Shown here: positions 48,601 through 56,400 of the stretch, one piece after another
Layout: each line of letters opens with the position of its first letter
How positions within the stretch are numbered: position 1 is the stretch's first letter
Source of the DNA: Microbulbifer sediminum
GTDB taxonomy: Bacteria > Pseudomonadota > Gammaproteobacteria > Pseudomonadales > Cellvibrionaceae
Direction of reading: 5' to 3'
Length of the DNA: 64,000 bases
NCBI RefSeq assembly: GCF_021729035.1
Contig: NZ_JAJSAP010000001.1
Coordinates: 310,001 to 374,000, forward strand
Made by a program: the position numbers and the translations under genes
The notes under the pieces: generated by a model
The model's input: the letters and a program-made list of their open reading frames with translations, nothing else
The model's database searches: none
What the model was told of the DNA's origin: nothing

Positions 48601-51600
48601 GTCGCCACTCGCCGCCGGCTGGCCGGGATTGGTGATGTTGGCGACGTCCTTCGCCATCGCCAGGTCCGGCTCCACCACGGTGAACTCCACCGGGGTGCTG
48701 CTGCCCCCATCGACCTCCACGCCTCCCGACTGGTAGGTGTAGGAGGCAGAATTGCCTACCGGCGCGATACCGGCATTGACGTTCTGGGTGTTCGCCACCC
48801 AGGTGGTGAGGGTGATCACCGCCTGCTGGCCGGCGGGAATGGCGCCGATGGCCCAACTCAGTTCCTGGCCGTTCTGGCTGGGAGCGACACCGAGCGCGCT
48901 GCCATCCAGTGCCACGGTGGCATCGACATACTGCAGTGCCGGATCGAGCAGGTCGGTGACGGTCACCCCGCTCAGCTCCGCGTTCACCGGCGTGCCCGGT
49001 ACGGTGATGGTATACACCACTTCCTCGCCGATGGTCGCCTCGGATACCGACACGGATTTGGTGGGGGCTGCCACCTCGAAGCTGTTGGTCATCCATACGC
49101 TGTCGGACGCCACCGGATTGATGGCGATGTACTCGCGCGCATTGGCACTGTCCAGGGTCTCCCGCGACCAGTAGGCGTCGAGGCTGGCCATGTTGGACCA
49201 GACCTGGTCCGGTGCGAGATCGGTATGGAAGCCGGTGCTGTAGCCTACCGTCACACAGCTGGATGCCTCCAGCGGGACATCCAGCGTAAATACCATGCTG
49301 CCATCCCGGGCGGCGGGTGCGGTGTAGGTGTAATCAGCTGCAGCCAGGGCCGCGCCATCAATGGCCACGGTCACGCTATTGATGGATGTTTCATCCAGCT
49401 CCGCCGGCAGGTCGTCGGCCAGTTGTACTCCATAGGCCGGAGCATCGCCGACGTTACAGGCCTGCAGGGTGAAATCCATGGTGTCGTTGGCAAGATCCAC
49501 CACGTAGGCCGTGGCCGCTGACTGGCCATCGCCAATGGTGGCACCATCATCCGGCACCACTACCCCGGTTTTCGTGAGTTCGGTGATCTGCGGCTGCAGC
49601 ACTTCCACACTGGCCCCGTCGGGCGCGGTCGTAGTGACAGTCCCATCGGCGAAGGTGTAGCCGAGGGTAGCCTGGTTGTTGAGGATGGCGCTGGTCGGCG
49701 TCGGCGCCGGCTCCTCCGCGGCACCGTGCTGCACCCGCGCGCGATACACGATCACGAACTGGTCATCGGACGGATCATTGTTCGCGGTGTTGGTGATATC
49801 ACCGAGGATCCAGGTCAGGGTGCCGGTCTGGTCCGCCGAGGGAACATCAGTTGCCGGGATGTCCGCATGACTGAACACACCGTTGCTCGTATACGGGGCA
49901 CTGGTAACGCCGTTGATGCTGACCACCTCGACAAATGCGAGGCCCGGGTCCAGGACATCGGTAACGGTCACATCCCGTGTCACCCCCTCAGGCAGGGTCA
50001 GGGTCAGCTGGTAGGTGATGGTGTCACCGGCACGGGCATTGGTATCGGCGGTGGTGGCGATGCCGCTGTTCCAGGTGTCATCGACCACCGTCTTGGCAAT
50101 GCTGGTGGTGTCGATGCTGCCCAGGGTGCTGCTTGCGGTGATGAAGTAATCGTTCAGCGACGTCTCGTTCGGGGCGCCACTGCCGGTCCGCTCCTCGATA
50201 TCGGCACCGTCGAGGGAGGTCCAGTCGACCAGTACGCTATTCACCAGGTCACTACCGTCGACGCCACTGACATTGACCCGGTAGACCAGTGTCAGGGTTT
50301 CGCCCACCGGAACATCCAGATTCTGGTCCCCGTTGACGCGCCCCCAGGTCAGCACGCTGCCACTGATCCCGGGATCTACAGATGTCGTGGTGCCGCCGAG
50401 GGTAATCTGGGCGGACCCCGATTCCGGTGCCAGCCCCGCGGGCAGGATGTCAGTGATGGATACGTCGTGGGCCGTCGAGCTGCCTACGTTCGCCAGCTCA
50501 ATGGTGTATTCGAGCGTATCGCCGCCTTGCGCAGGGGTGCTGCCGCCACGGGTGACATTGGTCACTGTCTTGAGGGCAGTCAGGTCGGGCTCCACGATCG
50601 TCACGGCGGGTGCCGAGTCTTCTGTCCCGGCATTGTCAGTCTGGGGGCCACCCTGGGTGCGGCTGTACGTGTAACTGGCCGTATTGACGAAGGGCGCGGA
50701 CGTTTCCTGGTTGTCGATCTGGTTGTTCAGCCGCACCTGCAGTGTGACCAGCGCTTGCTCGTTTGCGGGTATATCGAGCCCGGTCACGGTCTCTTCCAGC
50801 ACCAGGTCGGTGGCAGTGCCGGTGTTGGCAAGGGGATAGGTGGTACCGCCGACAAGGGCGGTGGCCCCGATGAACTCGAGGTTGGGCGGCAGGCTATCGA
50901 GCACATGCACATCATACAGCGGTGCGCCGACAAGGGTGCTCGGGACGGTGATGGTATATTCAAACACCTCACCAATGGCGACGCTGGTGTCCGCCGGGCC
51001 GTCCTTGATCAGTCGGCCGGGTGAAATGATGGTGATATCGGTCGGGTTCGCCGTTTCCCCCTGGGGATCCGCCTGGTTGACCACACCATCTGCATCGTTG
51101 GGATCATCACTGACCGCGGACAGGGAATTCCCGCCGGTATCTGCGTCTGCGGCTTCCAGCTGGGCCTGGTTACTGACCACCTCGCCATTCGTCAGCGAGC
51201 CCAGCGTATTTACCTCAAAAGCCACCTCGATAGACGAGAGCGTGGTGCCGGGAAGCACATCCAGATCCCCGGTGATGGAGAGCAGGCCCGAGCCATCAAA
51301 AGCACAGGTGGCAGCGGCGGGACAGGTGGCCTGGTCGACGGTAGCGGAAGCCAGGTCAAACTTGGTCGGGTCCAGCTGGTCCGTGATCTGCGCGTTATAA
51401 ATATCCTGGTCCAGGTTAAACAACCGCAACCGGTAGCGCAGCCGGTCACCGGGCGCAGCGGTCACCGTCGGGGTTTCTCCGGTGGTGACGTTACTGACGG
51501 TCTTCTCGAAGTAGTAACCGGACAGGGCGGCCTCAATCGTTGCCGCATCCTGTTCGTCATCGGTGCCCACGGTGCCATCAGTGCGCTGCCCCACATAACC

Positions 51601-53064
51601 GACGCGACTGCTATTGGCCGTTGAATCGTTGTACCAGGCGACCGCCGCGGCAACATTTGTCAGCTGGTCCCCGTTCGCAGGCGGGTCGCCCGCCGGCGAG
51701 TCCAGCTGGCTGCTGTAGGTAATCGCCAGTATTTCGTTCGGCGCCAGCCCACCCGCCGGATCCAGCAACTCCAGGGTCAGGAGGCCGGACGCCGGATCGT
51801 AACCTACCAGGTAGTCGGTGCTCTCTGTCAGCGCGACACCGGCCTTGGTCACCGTAATAGGTGCTGTTGTTGGATCGAACTCCCGCATTCCGAGCGGCAG
51901 CTCGTCTTCTACTGCGATATTCCAGGCCGGTGCACCGCCAACGTTCTGCACGTTCAGGGTGAATTCCGGCGTATCCGCAAAGTTGACCGCTGTGGCGCTG
52001 GTACTCTTGTTCATCACCAGCTCAGGACTGGAGATGCTCAGCAACTGGGCGATACCGTTTTCACCCGGCAGCGGATCGTACCGGGTACCGTCAATCACCC
52101 GGGCAAACTCCCACTCCGCAACGTTGGTAAACGGCTTGCCGATCTCATTGATCCCGGATTCATCCAGCACCACTTCGATTTCGAAGTGCACCTGGGCGCC
52201 CGCAGGCAGCAGGGAGGGATTGCGGATCTCGAAAGTCAGTACGCCCGGGTCATTGGGGTTGCCGCTGTTGCTGACGGAATAGTCCCCTGGTGACATCTCT
52301 GTCGTGGCACCGGTCGTATCTTCGTAATAAGCCCTGATATCCAGCAGGCTCAGGTCCACACCCAGGGTGCCGATAGACAGGTCATCCCAGATTCTGATGG
52401 AATCGATATCATTCAGTGAACCGGCCGTCTCCAGGACTGTGCCATTAACGGGATCATAGAGCACCGGCACATCGAGGGTGTAGACGAATGGAACCCCAAT
52501 AGTGACCGATGAAATCGGGTTACCGTTCAGGTCCTCGGCCTGTTTCTCGATCTTCTCTACTGGAATCACGAGATTCTGGCACCCCTCGCGAACAGAGCTG
52601 AAGTCCGAACCGTTCACCGCCCACACGGAGACGCTGCCGTCGACATTGGCACAGGCGAAGTTGCCCCCGTAGCAGACACTGTCGAAAACGACCAGGGTGC
52701 CGGCAGGGGCGCCGGCAAAGTTCAGGGTCGAATTCAGCGGGGTATCGCAACTGAAGTTCTTGATTGTGCAGGAGCGATCGATGGAAAGCTGATCGTCCGG
52801 CGCCATGGTGCGGTTGGTGCCGTCCGTAGTGGTTTCAAAGGGGCCATCGATTACACAGCCTTCAGGGGTGCCCGGGCTGCCAGGCACCGTCTCGAAATCC
52901 GATACCTTGAATGAATCTGCCAACACCACCTGGCTGAAAGGCAGGGACACCAGCATAGCCAGCATCAGGGGCGAGCCGACACGCGACAGCAAGGAGCTGC
53001 AACTGCGGAAAAACCCTGCAAGCCCTTTATTCAGAGATTTCAGTCCCATTACTTCTGACATCAT
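42613..53064 (-). CDS. Giant secreted DUF11/SdrD_B-repeat surface protein, copy A
   Basis: A 3,483-residue protein with a Sec signal peptide (cut after VVLA). After a ~300-residue N-terminal region come about 15 DUF11-type beta-sandwich modules of ~130-170 residues. They start near 351, 518, 685, 825, 986, 1158, 1333, 1465, 1628, 1780, 1945, 2083, 2255, 2411, 2573 and 2718, each opening with a KTV/EKT-like strand then YTITVTN-like and DxLPA motifs. An SdrD_B-like domain (AGYLWRDVDFDGEPDTDEE, ~2868), another DUF11 (~3146) and a second Ca-type domain (GKVYDDKNMNGYQDAGE, ~3285) follow. The last ~100 residues are OmpA-like (EAVFEPQTTELRP, ends FWRRGAP). I infer a long fibre or adhesin whose C-terminus is anchored with help of the coupled barrel protein. 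Ligand unknown. Confidence 0.85.
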   Translation of the reverse strand: MMSEVMGLKSLNKGLAGFFRSCSSLLSRVGSPLMLAMLVSLPFSQVVLADSFKVSDFETVPGSPGTPEGCVIDGPFETTTDGTNRTMAPDDQLSIDRSCTIKNFSCDTPLNSTLNFAGAPAGTLVVFDSVCYGGNFACANVDGSVSVWAVNGSDFSSVREGCQNLVIPVEKIEKQAEDLNGNPISSVTIGVPFVYTLDVPVLYDPVNGTVLETAGSLNDIDSIRIWDDLSIGTLGVDLSLLDIRAYYEDTTGATTEMSPGDYSVSNSGNPNDPGVLTFEIRNPSLLPAGAQVHFEIEVVLDESGINEIGKPFTNVAEWEFARVIDGTRYDPLPGENGIAQLLSISSPELVMNKSTSATAVNFADTPEFTLNVQNVGGAPAWNIAVEDELPLGMREFDPTTAPITVTKAGVALTESTDYLVGYDPASGLLTLELLDPAGGLAPNEILAITYSSQLDSPAGDPPANGDQLTNVAAAVAWYNDSTANSSRVGYVGQRTDGTVGTDDEQDAATIEAALSGYYFEKTVSNVTTGETPTVTAAPGDRLRYRLRLFNLDQDIYNAQITDQLDPTKFDLASATVDQATCPAAATCAFDGSGLLSITGDLDVLPGTTLSSIEVAFEVNTLGSLTNGEVVSNQAQLEAADADTGGNSLSAVSDDPNDADGVVNQADPQGETANPTDITIISPGRLIKDGPADTSVAIGEVFEYTITVPSTLVGAPLYDVHVLDSLPPNLEFIGATALVGGTTYPLANTGTATDLVLEETVTGLDIPANEQALVTLQVRLNNQIDNQETSAPFVNTASYTYSRTQGGPQTDNAGTEDSAPAVTIVEPDLTALKTVTNVTRGGSTPAQGGDTLEYTIELANVGSSTAHDVSITDILPAGLAPESGSAQITLGGTTTSVDPGISGSVLTWGRVNGDQNLDVPVGETLTLVYRVNVSGVDGSDLVNSVLVDWTSLDGADIEERTGSGAPNETSLNDYFITASSTLGSIDTTSIAKTVVDDTWNSGIATTADTNARAGDTITYQLTLTLPEGVTRDVTVTDVLDPGLAFVEVVSINGVTSAPYTSNGVFSHADIPATDVPSADQTGTLTWILGDITNTANNDPSDDQFVIVYRARVQHGAAEEPAPTPTSAILNNQATLGYTFADGTVTTTAPDGASVEVLQPQITELTKTGVVVPDDGATIGDGQSAATAYVVDLANDTMDFTLQACNVGDAPAYGVQLADDLPAELDETSINSVTVAIDGAALAAADYTYTAPAARDGSMVFTLDVPLEASSCVTVGYSTGFHTDLAPDQVWSNMASLDAYWSRETLDSANAREYIAINPVASDSVWMTNSFEVAAPTKSVSVSEATIGEEVVYTITVPGTPVNAELSGVTVTDLLDPALQYVDATVALDGSALGVAPSQNGQELSWAIGAIPAGQQAVITLTTWVANTQNVNAGIAPVGNSASYTYQSGGVEVDGGSSTPVEFTVVEPDLAMAKDVANITNPGQPAASGDELEYTLTLTNSGTSTAFDTNIADTLPAELSFIDGSVSVTLDGGAVAGFNSAPQVSGDTLTWGRENGDTSLAIPAGSVLELTYRVTVDTITAQDIVNSALADWTSLDGTFAGNRERTGDGCPNITAPNIYCTGAQSGLGVDYSIDLTKAATGDSWNGDGNLRVGDTVEYALTLALVEGTHNDLVLSDSLPEGMAFVEMVSADYFGTSPATLPAPDVSADLRTVTWTLDEVTNPVDGDPANDYLTIVYRARVQNGDVLSQEPTTQSLTNTVTLNYPVGGVPAAPLTASETVSALQPLLAVSKAGVTSVDGDTVIQAGETATYTVDITNNGAAPAYDTVLVDTLPVGLRQGGVTAVSATLVGSGTNVAVTPTFDPATGAVTWDFDPATNAAINPGETLRVVYEVTGDSDLGAGITLTNTAQVQRYYSFDNALPPANSSVGWREEYGPSEVATFDLTTPVPGVLGKSTAQDTVAIGEQLTYTITVPEVPVDVALQDVRVHDDLSATGVDLGFVSATLGGVALTNTGTADSLVLVDNSGGIDIAAGEQVEVLVTVEVLNSATNQARTEPFVNHAWYDYDNGSARLGDDASTGADANPVTIVHPELVVEKTGPPSISVSTPENFTLTVENTGASSAWNVTLTDWLPNPTPGGMCDTQPVIQTAAIQKADGSTIALAAGDFAVNFAAGTPTCEFSATLQTDDALAPGDRLTLAYQVALDEDNIHNSTLVNIAGATQWFSAGASSSERFAYQRQLTDGTPGVVDHEDSHEIVVEGAVLETRKTVFNVTTGQSGATASPGDTLRYTLEIQNISDVPLSDFTLVDELDRLNATAMFEPNSISNAQTSSGAITVTADGGAKGTGLLEVNNLQIDAAGQANDTVTVVFEATLAPVITSGTVVLNQAELSLSGEVFGVSDDPAIGGTEDPTETLISSEPLFEVEKTSQDLTADPEVLLPGETLRYTLTVTNIGGEDAIDMVLRDQVPANTTYVAGSTTLNGAVVADAGGTTALAAGMPVSSPGEADGVLLADPTGSGNGAAVVTFDVIINDVNEGTLISNQGFLNGGGAGSGSSSETPSDDPSTTTVDDPTVDAVGQVASLRTQKTVAISEDLTTAGILDPLDTLTYTITVTNIGGVDATGVVLTDELPANTTYVTGSLEVNAVQVDPLATTLPLAGGVALPSDGAVLAVDETVTVTFDVTVNGGTPAGTVISNQGEVTADDLPLTLTDADGSPSNGAQPTEIVVGDAQQLSITKEVAVVGGGAAEAGATLEYLVRVTNISTVPASNVVITDDLLAAGDGVLTYVEGSAALDGQAAGISVNGSVITADFGTAYGDLAAGDSAILRFRAQLGAELEIGSTVLNTAFVEWNDPASREEASAAIDVGGTPGTANLAGYLWRDVDFDGEPDTDEELLPNWTVELYRNNALLETVQSDEDGYFQLSGLVPNDIDGSGYELRYIAPNAGSNTASLGNADSDFTDGPQQISEIFVASGSSPQDLNLPLTPNGVIYDSVLRVPVSGAVVTMLRASSGAELPDSCFDDPKQQGQVTLSGGYYKFDLNFSSAGCPANADYLIQVEMPGDGYVAGESAIIPPQTNVDTAGFDVAACLGSGADTIPGTADYCEAQASAALPALDIDARSPETDYYLRLTLDDNRIPGESQLFNNHIAIDPQLEGAVSITKTAAMLNVTRSQLVPYTITFSNTTGVPLTDLQLVDFFPAGFKYIAGSARVDGEAIEPEVNGLQLSWSGLRVDPEQTRTAKLLLVVGSGVGEGEYVNRARLFNGLSGQQLSGEASATVRVIPDPTFDCTDVIGKVYDDKNMNGYQDAGEGGVPGARVVTATGLNATTDAHGRFHITCAVVPNQDRGSNFVLKLDDRSLPSGYRLTTENPRVQRATRGKMIKFNFGTSLHRVVRLDLAEAVFEPQTTELRPQWHSRTELLLEKLAEAPSVLRLSYLAENEDPALVERRLQAIKAQVAEAWAAEYGDYELTIETEVFWRRGAPPGKGEGTGGWE
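46818..48671 (-). repeat. Four-module super-repeat, block 2, inside giant gene A
   Basis: Approximate bounds. Residues ~1465-2082 repeat the D-E-F-C module order of block 1 (48672-50592). Module D opens PDLAMAKDVANIT and contains ADWTSLDG with a RERTGDG loop. E contains TGDSWNGDG and IVYRARVQNG. F opens QPLLAVSKAGV. C has VAIGEQLTYTITVPE. The blocks are clearly diverged, so the duplication is older than the 6.9-kb repeat. Confidence 0.75.
48672..50592 (-). repeat. Four-module super-repeat, block 1, inside giant gene A
   Basis: Approximate bounds. Residues ~825-1464: module D (PDLTALKTVTNVTRGG, then VDWTSLDG and ERTGSG), E (VDDTWNSG, IVYRARVQHG), F (QPQITELTKTGVV) and C (ATIGEEVVYTITVPG). Flanking modules give the full order A-B-C-[D-E-F-C]-[D-E-F-C]-A-B-G-G'-H. 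Confidence 0.75.
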
Positions 53065-53446
53065 CGTTTCTTTCAGCCGCCACTGGAGTGTCTACTTTTT
53101 GCCCGCCCGCTCCCTGCAAAGGAAATTGGACGGACACTGCCCGGTTTTCGGACATTATCGGGGGAAGAAAAAACTGGCCGTGAAACAGGTCTAAATTACC
53201 CCGCCCAAGACAAATTTTTTTGAGGATTGCCAAGCAGTTCTCAAAGACACTTCAGGCGCTTTCTTAAGGAAACAAAGGCCTCAGGGCGAACAAAACTTAT
53301 CCATTGCGAACAAGATTCATACGACCTCACAGGAAAGGAACCTGAAACCAGGTTTGCCTCCTGGCAGGAAGGGACAAGAAGGAATGAAGGTAACCCGATT
53401 CCAGGAGCTACGGGAAGGCGTAGCGTGAACGAGAAAAGCTGGTAGC
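53065..53446 (-). other. Upstream region of giant gene A (no gene)
   Basis: This 382-bp stretch separates giant gene A from the 6.9-kb repeat copy B. It holds no plausible frame. Compared with its surroundings it is AT-richer, with a poly-A/T patch near 53190-53225 and a purine-rich run at 53340-53390. Small hairpins occur (GCTACG/CGTAGC near 53408-53425). I could not assign a promoter or riboswitch, though it must carry the promoter of giant gene A unless read-through from copy B supplies it. Confidence 0.5.
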
Positions 53447-53470
53447 CTGGCCAACCAGGGGAAGCAGGGA

Positions 53471-53486
53471 GGGTCCCGCGGGACCC
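53471..53486. repeat. 16-bp palindrome after barrel gene B
   Basis: Same GGGTCCCGCGGGACCC as after barrel gene A, seven bases beyond the stop codon. Confidence 0.5.
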
Positions 53487-53492
53487 GCCCCC

Positions 53493-56400
53493 TCAGAGCT
53501 TGCCGATCACGTTGATAAAGAACCCCTGGCTGTCGTAATCCAGTTGCGTCAGGTCATCCGAGAAGTCCGTGAAGTTGTAGCCCGCACCTACCTTCAGGTG
53601 CTTGCCAACATGCCGGTAGATTCCCAGCAATGCACCACTGCGACGGTCCTGCGCATCCGGAAGGTCCAGCATCCGGCCCTCGATCAACAGGTCCCACTCG
53701 TTCACGAAGTGCCAGTCCGCACGCAACACATACAGGCTCGCACGACTGTCGAAGAACTCCGGCTCCTGCCGGTCCTGGCTCAGCTGGCCCAGACGGTAAG
53801 CGTACTTGGCTCCCAGGGTCCAGCGCCGGGTCAGGTCGTAACTCGCGTCCAACGAGAAGATGTGGCTCTTCTGGACATACTCCGCCGCCGTGTTCTCCAC
53901 CGTTACCTGACCGGCGGTGGGCACGTTGTAGAAGTAGGTGTACTTCAGCAGCGTGTTCAGCCGGTCATTGGCCACCGGACGGTAGGCATAACCCATTACC
54001 GCCTCGGTGAACTTGCCGTCGTAGAACTGTCCCTGGGAGCTCTTGCTGTCGGAGTAGTTCAGCTTGCCCACCACGCGCCAGTCCGGGTTGAGCTGGTAGC
54101 TGGCATTGTTCTTCAGCAGCCAGGTCTGGCGCTCGGACTCGGTCACCGTATCCGCATCCACCGGGGTTTCCATGGTGTCGGTACGGTATTCCACGGCCGA
54201 GGACAGGCGCACAGCCTCGGTGCTGTAACCCACGTTGGCACCCACGGCGCGGCGCTCGGTCTGGGCACCGGTGCGCGGGTCCTCCAGCGTGCCCGCCTCC
54301 ATGCTGGTGCCGTAATGCCAGCGGTCGCTCGGGGCCAGCTCCATGCCCAGGGCGTGGGTCAGGCCGGTGGAGACATCCCCGTGGGTGTAGCGCTCCTCGC
54401 CGTAGACGCTCAGGCTGTCGGAGTAGCGGCTGCGGAAGCCACTGGCCATGTTGCCCTTGCGTGCCCGCACGCCGGTATCGGTGCGCTCGTTGTCGAGGGT
54501 GTAGTTCAGGTAGACGTTGGTGCGATCGCTGACCAGGTAATCGGTACCCAGGCGCGCCGCAGTGCCGGTATCCCCCTCGGACAGTTCACTGTCCAGGGTC
54601 AGGCGCTCGCTCACGCGGTAGGCGCCGCCGAAGCCGACGCGGTTGTTTTCATCCCGGTTACCGGTCACTTCCATGGTGCGCTGCACGAAGCCGAACGCGC
54701 TCCAGTCGGCACCGGAGTTGTAGGCCGCTTCCACCGCCACATCGGTGCGGTCACCCTGGGTCTGGGTCGGCGCCACCACCGGCGAGTAGTCCTCCCGGGT
54801 GTCGGCGCGACCACCGGTGGTCACCCGCCATTTTTCGTTGATGCGATACCCCACGGACAGGTCCACAGCGGAGGTCTGCAGGCCGTATTCCTGCTCGCGC
54901 TGGTCCGCCTTCACACCCACATCGAAGCGCTCGCCGATGGGCAGGTTGGCACTGGCACCGCTCTGGGTGGTGTCCTGGTTCACCAACTGGCCCGGCGCGG
55001 CGAAGCCCGCCTCGCGCTCCTGGTGGTAGAAGGTTCCGGTACCCCGCGCTCCTTCGAACACATCCCCCAGGTGCAGGCTGCCCTCAACCTTGTTGGCGGC
55101 AGCCTGGGGGTCCGGGTTCAGCGCGTCGATATCGCTGAAGCCGTCGCTGCCCGACTGGTTGAAGCTGAAGCCGCCATCGAGGGAGGACACGCTGTCGAGG
55201 TTGCTGCCCTCGCTGGTGGCGGACTCGATCTTGATCCAGCTGCCGGCGCTGGCCCGCAGGGTCAGGTCAACACCCTGCAGGGAGGACTCGTTGCCCTCTT
55301 CATCCTGCTGGGTGCCGCTCACGCCCAGTTTCACGTGGTCCCCCAGCCAGTAGTGGGCACGACCACCCACCGCCAGGGTATCGAGTTCCTCGAAGCCCGG
55401 GGTGTATTCGTAGCGGGTCACCAGGTACTGGGGATTGCCGTTGTAGGAACCGTCCTGGATCAGCAGGTTGTCATTGGCAATGGCTGACAGTGGGCGGTTC
55501 AGCAGGATACGCCCCTGGATATAGTCCACGTCGTAGTCGATCACCGGGGTCAGGTTCTTGACCCCCAGTACCAGGCCGGAGTCCTTGTCCCGCACCTCGA
55601 CCCGCACCCGCTCGGAGCCGGCGAGGATATCCTGGTGGCGCAGGAAGTAGAGCGAGCCACCGGTACCGCGGAACTCATCGCGACCGGCGACGGTGCCCGG
55701 CTCGGCACTGAAGCCGTCGATCTCGAAGCGTTTCTCGCCGAAGCTGGTGACGTCGTCGGTTTCGTAGTGGGCATTGGCACCGTAGAGCGCGCGGTCGACA
55801 TGGGCCAGCTCATTGTCGGTGTAGGAGGCCTTGAAGTTACCCCACATGCCGTAGTCATCGTACTTGGACAGCTTGATGTAGAACTTGCCGGAGGTCGGTG
55901 CATCTTCCACCACCGTGGAGTCGTCACCGAAGGTCGGGTAATAAAGGTCCGAGTCCAGCCGGCGGAACAGCGCGTCCGGGGACTTCTCCATAAAGTTGGA
56001 GAACAGCTCATCCACCGGGCCTTCCTCGGTATCGGCACTGGCGGACAGGTTCCAGCCCTCACCGAAGTCGCCGCTGGTGTAGAACGCCAGGCGGCCGTCG
56101 TAACTCACCGAGTTGTCGTAGTGGGTCTCGTCACCGGTGACCAGCGCCGCCGGGCCGTTGGTATCATCGATACCGATGGTCAGGTCGGCAATGCCCACGG
56201 TGAACCAGTCGTTGCGGCGGAAGCGCAGGTCGCGCAGGAACAGCTCGCCGTTACCCTGCTCATCCAGTACCGCTACTTCCACGGTGTGCAGGCCGCGGGT
56301 AAAGATTTCCTCGGCCACGAACTCGCCGCTGTCACTGACCGGCACCGGGCGCCCCGCCACCCACACGGTGTGGTCTTCGGGGATCTGCGCACCGTTCACC

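Noticed and set aside
53065..53446. A cyclic-di-GMP (GEMM) riboswitch upstream of giant gene A
   Set aside because: I looked for the paired GEMM core and saw only small unrelated hairpins.
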